This document shows positions 47,571 to 59,042 of a stretch of DNA of 64,000 nt, piece after piece; the stretch's first letter is position 1, and every line of letters begins with the position of its first letter. Where the stretch lies: the NCBI GenBank assembly GCA_028551475.1, contig CM052354.1, positions 25,691,258 to 25,755,257 on the forward strand, written 5' to 3'. Position numbers and translations under genes: made by a program. The notes beneath the pieces are model-generated. The model was not told the origin of the DNA. It worked only from the letters and a program-made list of their open reading frames with translations, and did not search any database. This DNA comes from Casuarina equisetifolia (Eukaryota; Streptophyta; Magnoliopsida; Fagales; Casuarinaceae).

Positions 47571-47624
47571 GCTGGGGTTGCTGGGGTTGCTGGGGTTGCT
47601 GGGGTTGCTGGAGTTGATGGGGTT
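47571..47624 (+). repeat. Six 9-bp units encoding Ala-Gly-Val in B3
   Basis: GCTGGGGTT repeated, the last units varied (GCTGGAGTT, GATGGGGTT). B1 has three units and B2 one at the same place: a small coding minisatellite that expanded between copies. Confidence 0.85.
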
Positions 47625-47879
47625 GGCTTGTTTCTTCTAAATTGTGATCATGTATTCTTTAATCAGGCAACATCGAAGAAATCTAGCAATGTATGTGATA
47701 CATGTGGAGAGGAGTTTGAAGCGAATTAAGTTACCTCTCTTGCGTTTCAAAGCTTCGCCTATATTATACGACCTTTGTCTGAACTTTCATTGATGGAATT
47801 TGAACGATGTTGTCTTGGCAGGAATAAATTACACAAGCATTTGGGGGAAACAGGCCACGCTGCGCTGAAGTCTCAATGA

Positions 47880-48683
47880 GGAAACAAGAAAGTGTTGGGC
47901 AGTCTCAATTGTTTATTGTATTCATTCGTATTCTAAATTTCTGAACTTTTGCAAAAAGACGTGTAAAACTTCAGATTTCATTCAGATAATAAGATTTTCA
48001 GTTTTTACACTTTGGTTCTATTCCTCTTTCTTCAGACATTTTGTTTTTTGACCACAAATAGTAGCCACTTTTGGTTATGTTTCCGTTTTAAAAATAAAAT
48101 TCATGCAAAAGCATTATTTCAGTCCAACCACAAATTGTAGCCACTTTTGGTTGTGTTTCCATTTTAAAAATAAAATTGATGTCAAAGCATTGTGTCAACC
48201 CAAGCTAACGGCTCAGTCTATATGTTGAGTATTTTAACAAGTATATTTTTAACTCAGTTTATATGTTGAGTATCTTAATAAATATATTTTTAAGTCATAA
48301 CGTAATCTAATAATTTTAAGAAGCCTAAACTTGAATATCATCTTAAAAATCTTCTAAGAATTTTGATATGTTCAATACTTTTAATTGTTATTTTAAGATT
48401 CTTAATTATCTCACAACTTGTGCTGACATAATTGATTCCGCATCAGAAATACTGTCCACCAAAATTTAACATAAGTTTTCTATATTCTAGAGCTAAAAGG
48501 ACTAAGACCATTGCTTGACAAATTTCTTTCTATATCCCTTTTGGGCACATCCCATTTACAACATCCATTTCGATTAGGTTTTTCTGAAATTAATCATCCA
48601 GATACTACCCTAACCGGAAGAATCACTAAAAGAACCTGGAATTGTTGAATCTTAGACTATTAATATAACCTGCCCCGTTTACG
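47880..48683. other. Spacer between B3 and B4
   Basis: Counterpart of 21,563-22,270, with an internal duplication of a phrase around 48,050-48,180 (CCACTTTTGGTT...). No gene. Confidence 0.6.
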
Positions 48684-48691
48684 TATAAATG
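48684..48691 (+). promoter_or_regulatory. Altered TATA box of B4
   Basis: TATAAATG, versus TATAAATA in B2. Confidence 0.45.
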
Positions 48692-48737
48692 GAGCAGCAG
48701 CCTCTCTTCTCGAGCGGAATACGACCAGGGCATGGCC

Positions 48738-49390
48738 TGAGCAGGGACTGCACGCCGGAGGACATACGCTCTGCCTATAAGAAGCTGGCGTTACAGCGGC
48801 ATCCGGACAAACTAATCCAGTCCGGCCTGTCTCAGGCTGAGGCCACGGCTCGGTTCCAGGAGCTGGCCCACGCCTATGAGGTCCTGTCCGATCCAAAGGA
48901 GCGCGCCTGGTATGACTCCCACCGCTCCCAGATTCTTTTTGCGGATCCCGACCTCTTCTCCTTCTTCTCCAATACGGTCTACTCGGGCACTCGGACTCGG
49001 GTCGGGGTTTCTACAAGGTCTATTCGGAACTACTCTAAGATATACGCCAACGAGATCGACTTCGCCACGAAGCTAGGGTTAGGACGGGACTTGGTGCCCT
49101 AGGCACCCGCGATGGGAAACCTGGAGAGTCCCTACGCACAGGTGACTGCGTTCTACAATTATTGGCTAGGGTTTAGCCCGGTGATGGATTTTTGCTGGGT
49201 GGATCAGTACGACGCGATGGCCGGGCCGAATCGGAGGTCGAGGAGGGTAATGGAGGAAGAGAACAAGAAGGTGAGAAAGAAGGCAAGAAGGGAGTACAAC
49301 GAGACGGTACGCTGGTTGTTGGAGTTTGTGAAGAAGCGGGACAAGCGAGTGATTGATATGGCGGTGAAGAGGAATTTGGAGATGGAGAGG
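48738..49390 (+). pseudogene. JJJ1-like J-protein, truncated copy B4
   Basis: It matches B2 exon 1 from the GLSRDCT region to about the charged helix. A deletion of about 37 bp removed the start codon and first residues, so the remaining ATG-GCC reads straight into TGA. Further lesions: loss of about 30 bp after the QILFADP codons, indels near 48,985-49,035, and TAG where B2 has GAG (about 49,100). It ends abruptly at 49,390, where a deletion joins it to the flank of D2. No product expected. Confidence 0.9.
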
Positions 49391-49799
49391 TTTTGGTTAG
49401 CTCAGTTTTTTTTCCTTTAGAATAAATGTTGCTAAAGTCACTAATGACTTATAAGAACTAGATTAAACCCACCCTAACCAGAAGAATCGCCAAGACATGG
49501 AGAGACCTGTGAGAAGGACTATGAAATTCATTGACAAGCTTGTCTGACTTTTGTGTTAAACCTTTGCAAATCGACTAATCAATTAAGGTCCTGGTCCTGT
49601 TTCTGTACAAACTTGACAAACTTGCTGGGTAACAACGCGGTGAAGTGCGGGAAGTACAGCCGCTAATGGCCACAAAAGGACTAAACATTAACTTCGACGG
49701 CACGAGGTTCTGCCAGGAGACAGGGATACATTTTCTGTACCAGAAAGGCCATTGTCAAAGACGATTTACAATTGGCGGGCGAGAGACAAATCGTAACAA
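49391..49799. other. 3' flank of D2 joined to B4
   Basis: Corresponds to 29,130-29,526 in unit 1. No gene. Confidence 0.6.
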
Positions 49800-52700
49800 T
49801 CACAATGGTTTAGTGGAAGCTTCTTCCAAGTATGCAATAGCTTCTTGTAAGTATGCAATAGCTTCTTCCTCTGAAAGTTGCCTTCCGTCCACCAGCCCCT
49901 TCATTAATGTAGTTTTGTATTCCTCGCAGGGAGGGAGCGAGGGAAGCTCCCCGGCCTTGAACCGCCTTGCATCCGAATGTGAGCACCTGCACAGAGGATC
50001 AACCAAGCTATAATGCAATAGCCTATAAGCATGTACATGATTAAAAATGTCAAAAGATAGACAAAAGTTGCAAGAAACGATTTCAGGTAGGAAGAATGCT
50101 TTGACGCTCGCGTCATAGTCGGTATTGGAATGTCCTGCTCCTTTCCCAAGTAAATAACTTTTCCGTACCAACCTTTCTGCTGACAAAAAAGAAAAAAGAG
50201 TTTCCACAGTTAAAAGGGAAAACAATTTGAAATTATCATGATAACTACAGAACCATGATTTCTATCTCCCATTCTAGAACAATTACAACTAATTGAACAT
50301 AAACTGTGATAAAACCCATACCTTTACCTATATGTTCCTCTTCTTATCTTTTTCTATTCGATGCAAGATAGATACATCATTTGATCCAAAAACCAAGCAT
50401 AAAAGACATATCAGAACCTCCAGAGAATTGGGCTCCTTGCTTGTGACAGAATCTACTGCAGTCAAATCAAACAAAGGAGAAGCTATGTTGTGTATTGAAC
50501 CGTTCTCTTGTCGCAGAATATCATTGAACTGTTCTAACCTGCGACGTAAGTCAGGTAATAAGACAAATAACAACAGTGGGTGTACAAAAGTAGGCAGAAA
50601 GTCCAATTTCAGTTCCAAAAACGGACTGGAATAATATGTAAAAGTGGAACGGATAGAAATAAAACGAAAGCCAACACAGACACATGCGTGATTCTATACA
50701 AGCAGAAGTAAGCTTTATCCTCGATTTTGCTTTCAGGATGTAGGAAAGCAACTCCTCCATGGCCCCATGAAAGTGTAGAATCACGACCAAAAAATAAACG
50801 ATAAGGGTAAGTCTTCCAGATAATGTCCTTCGGTGGAGTTTTATCGGCTGAACCAGGACATGGCTTTCGCATACCTTCCACCTAATAGTCATTTGAGGAA
50901 TGTTGAACACGAAGAAACTAGGTAGAAAAGAAAGAATAGCTAGTGTGAAACAACAGGTATACAAATGCAGCTATACAAAGCTCTATAAATCACAACAGTG
51001 CAGTACAAAGGCTAAGCAAATGGTCATCACGTAATTATTCTCCTACAACCTGTAAATAATTAACCACTGTTCTGATACTGCTATTGAAGTTCCTTTTTCC
51101 AAGAAATTTAACGCCAAATCATCTAGGAAATGCATTGACAAAATCTCCACTTAGGGAAGTAAGGTTTTGGCTGTTGAAATAAACCCCGTACATTTCCCAA
51201 AAACAATTAGCAAAAGCAGGAAGAGCAGAAGAGGAAAAATCAGAGGAGCAAAGAACGACCTTAGCAGACTCATTTTTCTTTAACAATTTTTTCCTCTCCT
51301 GGGGGCCCCGTTGAGAAGGAAAAAATAGGAAAGGGAGGCAAGGTGCCACGCTTAGTAAAGCTCAAATAACAGGATCAATTTGTGCTTGTACTTCCAGTGT
51401 CTAATGAGATAATTGAAGCTCACAGCAAGCGAAGGAAACATTTAAATCCCTTTAATGTCAAAAATCACTGTTCTGTTGTGGATCTCGCATCCTACCTGTC
51501 CACCCTCTATATAGCACAGGAACATTGATTTCCACATGTTTGATCCAAAAGAAGCATACCAGACGTCAGCCTTGGAAAGCTCCAATCTCCAGGTGTTAGA
51601 AACAGTGGCAACTTTATCTGCATTCGATGGGATCTCAGCATATATAGTTTGAAAGACAAGAACCAAAGAAATATCTCAAAGGAAATTTTGAGCTCTCCCT
51701 TTACCCTCACTATCTTCATCAACTTTCAACTTTGACAGTGGTTGAATAACACCCTGAAGAATCTCCTCAGTACTTTCTGACATCACACCATTGTCCTCAT
51801 CCGCTTCAGAATCAGAACTCGACATCAGATTCTAAAGGAGAACCAACGATCTTAGTAAGGTTTACCAGGTAAGAAGACGCAACTATATTCCAAAAAAAAA
51901 AAAAATGTAGAAGAGAAAAAGCCAAAATAGAATATAACTTCAGTTCCTCCAGGAACTAAAACGCTCGCATGCATCAACAATACTTACATAGCTACGAGAA
52001 GTAAAGATGTCACAAACTATATCTATTACCATCAATTTGTATCGATTTTTTCATAAATTAATTGATTTTTTGAATGCTATACTTTTAGAGTCCTATTTCT
52101 GACCTAAAATTATGCTTACTGACAATTCACCCAAGGGATATTCTTGTGAGACAAAAAACCATGAATGATGTCAATAACAGAGGAACAACATTGTAATATA
52201 GATACATCGTAAAGATACAAAAAAATTAAGTGCTTAAGGCTAAAGAATTATACACGTGCACAAAATACAACTTCCATATAATTCTCTCCTGAGAATAATT
52301 CGTTTTCCTTTAATGTGTAGGTACAAACAACCACCAAACACTGTTGTACACATTTTTATTGTTTCAAACCAAGCAAAAGTTTGTTTCTCAAAAGCTCAAA
52401 GGAACAACTTTCACTTTATTACTTCCTTATTTTTGATAATACATTTAGACAATAAGTTAATGAAGCACCACTGGAACAAAGATAGAAGATATCTTATGTA
52501 CATCTTTTGACTTTTTTCTTTAGCAGCTGTTTCCGCGCGCCGGGGGGGGGGGGGTTGAGAGTGAGGGCTTTTTTTTGTTTCTAACTTCTCTGCTAAGTTA
52601 CCCAAAATATTCTTCAGTAAAAACAACCCTCTACTTAAAGATATATTCACCAACACTAGGGTTAAGAGACAAACAATCTGAAAATATGTCCACAAATAAA

Positions 52701-53393
52701 GAGGAAGCATACTGGAGCTAGAGCTACTGATTGACTGATTAGCTTGGCTGGTAATTCATGTGCAAGAGCTGGCCAGTAAGGACTTAATTCCTGGCGCACC
52801 TGCAAAATGAAATTACATATGCAAAACGAGTCAACAAAAAGAAAAGAAAAAAGATCCCAAATACCTGTGACTGGTAATAACAAAGAGCAGCAAGATTCAT
52901 AGAGGAAAATATGTTGTTATACCGCTTTTATCACACGCCATGTCGATTCAAATGGGTAAGTCTCTGAAGATCCACTACTAGGTGTATCTAACAAGACTTC
53001 CACACATGCAAGTGCTGAATCAGCAATAGAGTTGAGATTGTACCCACCTTCTAATGCCAGTACAATCTTTCCTTGGGCAAAATTCATAAGCTGAGAAGAA
53101 AAAGAAGTGGAAACAGAAATCAAACACAAAATACAAAGCAATATAAAATTTAAGAATCAAGTGATGGCATGCATGTGTGTGCCGAAAACTAATCTGAATA
53201 GACTTTGGGTGTACATTGAATGATGAAATCAACATTAAGAGCTCCATTCAATAAAACAGCAATGCAAATCTTCATTCTCTAAAGAAGGTAAAATCATATT
53301 TGGAAAAAAATATCAGATTGAAGCTAACCCTTTTCAGCATAACTGAGTACCCATATGGGGTGACACGGCAACCACCTAATGTATCACCAACAG
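49800..53393 (-). pseudogene. HDA5-like histone deacetylase, 5'-truncated copy D2 with an open frame
   Basis: Exons (minus): 53,393-53,329, 53,090-52,923, 52,799-52,713, 51,831-51,705, 51,617-51,496, 50,881-50,688, 50,538-50,418, 50,179-50,112 and 49,986-49,800. Phases agree and the joined frame stays open for about 379 codons. It covers the end of the class II HDAC domain ([30 protein letters not shown]) and the whole C-terminal module. That module holds DVWYASFGSNMW, EGMRKPCPGSADKTPPKD, LFFGRDSTLSWGHGGVAF and GWYGKVTYLGKEQDIP. DVWYASFGSN resembles the YGSN loop of gamma-glutamylcyclotransferase-like folds (inference). The N-terminal catalytic half is absent, the first exon's acceptor is CAA instead of CAG, and two donors are GC where D1 has GT. 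Confidence 0.85.
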
Positions 53394-53507
53394 TTGTTGA
53401 GCAATAAACTGTCAGGAAATTTATTCTTACAACTTTAAAACTAACCAAAGATGCTATGATCACTTAGTGAGTTGTCATGTATGAAAAATTAATTTTTCTA
53501 ATGTGGA

Positions 53508-53807
53508 TGTAAAATAAGATGCTAAATATGAAATGGATGAATCTTGCTTTAGTATTGACAAGCAAACCAAGATACAAGATGATCGGGAGAAATTGTTCCC
53601 GTGATGATTTACAAAGAGGCTATCTAGTTGATTAAATAGGGTTTTTCACGCGTGCAACTTTTGATTCCAGTCTGAGCTTCTAAAGGAGAGTTATGGAGCA
53701 CGCCTCTAACCCCGTTGTCGGGAACGTTGAAGAGGGGGCTTGTGGAGCACACCTCTGACTCCATTGTTGGGGACGGTGACTTGTCCGATGAAGCTCATAT
53801 TTGTACA
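53508..53807 (-). repeat. 3' LTR of copia element 2, with internal duplication
   Basis: 300 bp against 253 bp for the partner. The extra bases are a tandem copy of the GGAGCACGCCTCTAACCCC / GGAGCACACCTCTGACTCC phrase at about 53,695-53,765. Confidence 0.9.
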
Positions 53808-53814
53808 AACCCCC

Positions 53815-55146
53815 TCAAGCTAATGGTCGGTATGGATTGATAACACCTAGCTTGGAAAGAAGATGAGCATGTTGGTTTACTCCCAAAGCTTTGGTTAGGA
53901 AGTCAGTTGGTTGATCCTTAGTACCGACATGAGTAGTCTTAATGATTCGTCGGCGTATCTTCTCACGAATGAAATGAGAATCCACATCTATATGCTTGGT
54001 GCGTTGATGCACCATGGGATTAGCAGCAAGTTCCATGGCAACTTTATTGTCACAAAATAAAGTCACTGGTCAAGGAATGGTGATTCCCATATCCTCGAGA
54101 AGTCCTAGTAACCATAATATCTCACACGATGTAATTGCCATGTCTTGATATTCAGCTTTTGTGGACAATCTAAAGACTACTCCTTGCTTCTTGCTCTTCC
54201 AAGAAATGAAAGCATCATCGATCATGATGCAAAAACCTGTCAAGGACTTCTGACCTACCTTACATGTGGCATAGTCAGAGTCACAGTAAGCTCGCATCTA
54301 ATAACCACCTGAGGAAGGGATGAGTAGTTCAGTCCCTAGGCAACTCTTCAAATACCTTACTAGTCGAATAACAACTTCCCAATGAGATTTCTTGGGCTTG
54401 TGCATAAACTAGGCTAGATTATGAACTGTGTAGGAGATATCTGGGCATGTAACAATGAGATAGTTCAGTTTTCCTATGCGTTGTTGATACTTAAGGGGAT
54501 CTAGTAAAAATGGATCATCATCTCTTAGGACACGAGCTCCCTGATCGTGCTTAGCTGTTGTAAGGGATAAGTTTGTATCCATGGGATTGTCCACTAGTTT
54601 GGCTCCCCTAAGCCTAATCTCATTAATCAGTTCAAGAATGTATTTTCTCCAACTCAAAAGAAGGCCCTTCTCATCTCTCAGGACCTCAACCCCAAGAAAA
54701 TATGTGAGATGTCCTAAGTCCTTAATGTAAAAGAAGGAATGTAAGTATGCCTTTAATTCCTTGATGCCATCAGTGTCGCTACCAGTAATGAGGATATCAT
54801 CAACATAGATCATGAGGAGAGTAATGAGGGTACCTCGCTTCTTGACAAAGAGAGAGGTATTGTGCATGGAGTCTTGATATCCAACTGATAGTAGGGCTGT
54901 GGTGAATTTATTATACCATTACCGAGCAGCTTGCTTCAGTCCATAAATAGATCTCTTAAGCTTGCAGACCTTCCCACTGTACTCATGTGGATTACCGAGA
55001 GAGTGCTGCATGTAGACTTCCTCATGCAGATCTCCTTTTAGAAAGGCATTGCTGACATTCAAAGATGTCATGGTGGAAGAGCCACAATCTCCCAAGTATT
55101 GTTTTCCTCTAATGTCGTGATCTCTTTGGCCATGGCATCTTGCCAT
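53815..55146 (-). pseudogene. RT and RNase H of copia element 2 (broken)
   Basis: It shows [29 protein letters not shown] (intact YVDD), FYIKDLGHLTYFLGVEVL, and RNase H AYCDSDYATCK, STKAEYQDMA, LFCDNKVAMELAANPMVHQ and HIDVDSHF. At least four breaks separate these. It is closely related to copia 3. Confidence 0.88.
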
Positions 55147-55731
55147 CTAGGATCGCAAATTGCCTCATGGTGATTGGTTGGCTCAGTTTTAGTGGAGATG
55201 AAGGCAATAAAGGCTTGAGTGATGGATTGTAGGTGATCATACGAGATGAAAGCCGAAAGTGGGTATTCAAATGATGTGCTTTTAAGAGCATTAATGGTAG
55301 GGCATATGTAGTCGTTTGACCAAAGTGGTAGTCGAGAGACTCTAATGGAGCACCATGGGATGATGGTGGTTGGAGGCTCTTGTGAGTCTAGTGGTTGGGA
55401 AGATTCTGGTTCATCTGAAAAAAAGTCATATGGCTCAGTTGATGATGGAGGAGAAATGGGTGTCCGATCTGTTTAGGGTACCGAAGGTGGCTTTAATTGA
55501 GCAAAAGTGTGTTCATCCATTGTGGGGAATGATATAGGGCATTTTCCAATTGGCATTAATGGTGGATGTATTTCTAGATCCTTCGCGATGTGATCTATCA
55601 AAGGAATAAGTGGTGTAGGCTGTGATCTATGGTCAGATTAAGAAAATGGGAAGATGTCCTCATGGAACTTAACACCCTTACTAACAAAGAAACGATGTGT
55701 CTCCAAGTTGTAAAGTCTATAGCCCTTCTAA

Positions 55732-56550
55732 CTAGATGCATATCCCATGAGGACGCAGAGGGTTACGTGGAGCAAATTTGTCTTTGGGGTCAGCTGTGGT
55801 GGTGTAGCAAAGACATCCAAAAACCTTAAGGTGAGAGATTTTTGGAGATTTTCCAAAAAGTTTCTCACATAGGGTGACCCCATCTAATACCAATGAGGAC
55901 ATTCTATTGATAAGGTATGTGGCTATGAGAATGCATTCTCCCCAAAATTTAATGGAAAAATGACTTTGGAATTTTAGCACTCGTGCAACATCCAAGATGT
56001 GACGATGTTTACGCTCTACAACACCATTTTGTTGAGGGGTATGTACACATGAGCTTTCATGTGTGATACCCCTGGATGAAAAAAGTTGTTTGGTGTTGTG
56101 ATTGAAAAAATCAAGAGCATTGTCAGTTCGAATGCATTTGACTTCAGTGTCAAATTGATTCTTGACAAGGTTTAGAAATTCTTCTATTTTGTGAAAAGTT
56201 TCATCCTTGGCTTTCATGAGAAACATCCGTGTTCCTCAAGAAAAATCATCCATGATGGTGAGAAAATATCTTAATCCATCATGATTGGGAGTTCTGTATG
56301 GCCCCCAAACATCAATGTGGATCAAGTCCAAATATCGTTGCACTGTGTGGTCATGCGTCAGAAAAAGATTGCAAGTTTGTTTTGCAAGAGGGCAAATGGC
56401 ACAACATTCATCATGAGAGGAATTTTGAGAAGGAAGTTCTTTAATAAATTTAAATTTTGCATTGAACATGTGACCAAAACAATAATGCCATAGTTTGAAA
56501 TCAAAAGTAGTACAAGAGTTCACATAATGTGGATTTGAAATTACAGACAT
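55732..56550 (-). pseudogene. Integrase of copia element 2 (broken)
   Basis: Zinc-binding H-H-C-C region (LWHYCFGH ... CCAICPLAKQ), DLIHIDVWGPYRTPNHD, CIRTDNALDFF and TPQQNGVVERKHRHI supply all three catalytic acids. One stop near 56,230 splits the domain. Confidence 0.88.
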
Positions 56551-56640
56551 GTTTGGGGCTTTTCTAGTGGGTGTTGCAACAAAGAAGTAAAGCTTATTTC
56601 TTATCCTACCTAATCCTTTGACATCACTCGTTGAAAGGTC

Positions 56641-57180
56641 CTAAAATACATAAAATTCAGTATAGAGGATAATTCGGCAATTACTATCAAGGAAAAATTT
56701 AGAGACATATATTAAATTGAACTTAAAATTAGGGGAATATAAGACAGTGTTCAACTTGAGATGTTTGGATATGTGAGTGTTGCCAGTATGAGTAACCAAT
56801 GCACTATCACCATTAGGAAATTTAACTTTCCTAGATTTAGATGCACATGATGCAATAGAGTCTAAGCAGTTCAAATCAGCAGTAATATGATCACTCACAC
56901 CGGAATCAATAATCCAAACACGATTAAGGGAAATAGACGTACCTTAATCCAAATATGCATGGTTAGCCTGGGAGTCATCTTTGACAAATTTCATGAATCA
57001 TTGAAAATCGTTCTTGGTGATGAAGACCTGATATGAATCATCAGCTGCTAAATTAACTTTAGCCTCCTCTTTATAATGCTTATGCCCGAGAGGAAATCCA
57101 TTCAATTTGTAACACTCCTTGCACTTGTGCTCATAATTTTTGCAATATTCGCACTGAGGACCAGTAAGGTGATAGCAATT
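56641..57180 (-). pseudogene. Protease and gag zinc-knuckle region of copia element 2
   Basis: IIDSGVSDHITADLNCL (protease, DSG) lies at about 56,880-56,920 and CEYCKNYEHKCKECYKL, a knuckle variant, at about 57,108-57,160. Stops separate them. Confidence 0.78.
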
Positions 57181-57231
57181 TTCCCAAGTGTAGTTTTTTC
57201 ATCTACAAATTTGGCATTTTTCAGCTACCCT

Positions 57232-57322
57232 AAACGATGTGTCGTTTCCCCTAAACGACCTGTCATTTTCAGAAGTCCTAAACGACTTGTCATTTTTAGA
57301 GTGTCTAAATGACCTGTCGTTC
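57232..57322 (-). repeat. Four palindromic 16-mers in gag of copia element 2
   Basis: AAACGATGTGTCGTTT and three relatives at 57,232-57,247, 57,253-57,268, 57,280-57,295 and 57,307-57,322. They are spaced 21, 27 and 27 bp, so the reading frame is kept. Matches the array in copia 3. Confidence 0.8.
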
Positions 57323-58789
57323 TACGCAACTTTGAGCGAGAATGATACGTAGTGCTCGATCAGCACTGACTGCGTGTATGTTGACCCATTAGGTCGTCCC
57401 ACCGTAATAGGTCTTATGCGGGGAGCTGGGTTTGTTAAGTTGGGTGAGGATTTCACCGTAACAAAACTGAATTCAACTGTCGTCTTCCCCACCTCCGTTC
57501 AACAATACTTCACCTTGGTGAGCATAAAATAGGCCTTCAGGATGTCAAGGCGCGGTTGCATCATGAAAATTAGGTCTCAAATGGCCGAATAGACCAAATC
57601 GATCCCATGTATAAACTAATAAAATTTTAGGGTTTCTTGATGGTGGACCCACGACGGATATATGAGCATCTCCGGTGACTCAAGCTCCATCAATGACTCG
57701 TATTACTCCCAGAGCTCTCAGAGTTGGCCGAAGAAGACCGAGATTGAGCTTCCCCCTTGCCGTATGTGCCAAAGTCGCGTAATCAAGTCGTAAATTCGAC
57801 TCTGATCGACCTAGTTGTAACGAGTGCAAAGCTCCTCCCATAATTTCATGGTGGAGCAAGTGAAAATCAGTCCACCATGAAGCTCCTCAGAGATAGAATT
57901 TAGAATCCAACCTTGGCAAACCTAGTTACAACGCTCCCAGAGCGGTAAAAAAGGGGACCCGTCTGCCAGTTTCATGTAGGAACCGTCAATGAACACCAGT
58001 TTATTCTTGATGGATAGCAAAATGACCATGGTTTTGTACCAAATGGCATAATTTGAGTTGTCAATCAATTTTACGATCACAAGGGTGAGAGAATTGGTGT
58101 CTATGGTGGGGAGATAGAGCGAGTCGGTGAAATCAGGTTCAACCTGGGCCCAGCGCTCTGGTTCTTCTTGATTCTGACGCGGTGGAGTGATACCGCACGG
58201 TGAAGTTTGGTTGGTTGGAGGCGGCTCGGTGTGAGGAGCATTTCACCTCATATAGCTGCGATGCAGCAAAACATACGATAGAGCACCGCTAGATTGGCTG
58301 CCGGTGCGGACAAAGTGGTCATCGGCCATCGGTTAGGGCGTGACTCAAAACGGGGTTGTATTGTTCTGACAAGTTAGGGCACAAAACTTCTACGTCTTCG
58401 TTTAAGTGTGATAAAGTGAAAATTGTGAACGGCGTCGTATTGCCCAAGTTAGTGCAAAAATGCGATGACATCGTTTGGTAGGAGTTTTAGGGCATAGAGG
58501 ATGACAACATCGTCCCACCTTACGAACATATTTTTATGGGTGAAAACAACGTCGTAAGGAATGGTGAGTCGGGGCCATTGCAAAATGTTTTTGTGTGTGT
58601 TGGAGAAGAGAAAAAAGACGACAAAGTCCAGTTTTATGGCCAAAAATGGCAAAATAAAGCACAGAAAAGGCCGAAAATGGAGGATTTTTTAGGTGCGGAC
58701 ACGTGTTCGGGTATGGATCGGAAAACCAGTAGGTATGAAGTGCGATTTTGTTAAAAACGCAACTTCTCAAAACCTGAGCTCCGATACCA

Positions 58790-59042
58790 TGTAAAATAAT
58801 ATGCCAAATATGAAATGGATGAATCTTGTTTTAGAATTGACAAGCAAACCAAGATACAAGATGATCGGCTGAAATTGTTCCCGTGATGATTTTTACAAAG
58901 AGGCTATCTAGTTGATTAAATAGGGATTTTCACGCGTGTAACTTTTGATTCCAGTTTGAGCTTGTAAAGGAGAGTTATGAAGCACGCCTTTGACTCCATT
59001 GTCGGGGACAGTGACTTGGCCGATGAAGCTCATATTCGTACA
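58790..59042 (-). repeat. 5' LTR of copia element 2
   Basis: 253 bp, pair of 53,508-53,807, next to the PBS. Confidence 0.92.

Larger units (their letters stand above)
45813..47879 (+). pseudogene. JJJ1-like J-protein, broken copy B3
   Basis: A clean frame from the ATG at 45,813 gives the J-domain (the HPD loop reads HPDQL), the charged helix and the first zinc finger. A 409-bp insertion at 46,808 ends it (stop at 46,848-46,850). After the insertion the acidic region resumes (47,217) but is fused at about 47,625 to the end of intron 1, losing the basic tail and the first donor. The exon 2 donor is TTAAGT instead of GTAAGT (47,728). The last exon ends at 47,877-47,879. A truncated protein with J-domain and one finger could still be made. 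B3 pairs with B1 (same upstream spacer), not with B2. Confidence 0.88.
53508..59042 (-). mobile_element. Ty1/copia element 2 in the HDA-like intron (minus strand)
   Basis: Perfect GTGGA target duplication (53,503-53,507 and 59,043-59,047); the empty site is at 40,720-40,724 in unit 1. Left LTR 300 bp, right LTR 253 bp, both TGTAAAATAA...GTACA. PBS TGGTATCGGAGCTC (minus strand) lies at 58,776-58,789 and a purine tract at 53,808-53,816. Coding order is copia-type. Coding is broken by stops and indels. Confidence 0.95.

Noticed and set aside
51640..51700. Shared TGA in both HDA-like copies after the KVDEDSEG codons
   Set aside because: It falls in a U-rich 87-nt interval with good GT and AG ends (51,618-51,704) that restores phase. 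It is an intron, not a nonsense mutation.
53815..58780. Copia 2 as the driver of the unit duplication
   Set aside because: Its perfect GTGGA duplication and empty paralogous site show it inserted after the duplication; the unit junctions lie elsewhere.
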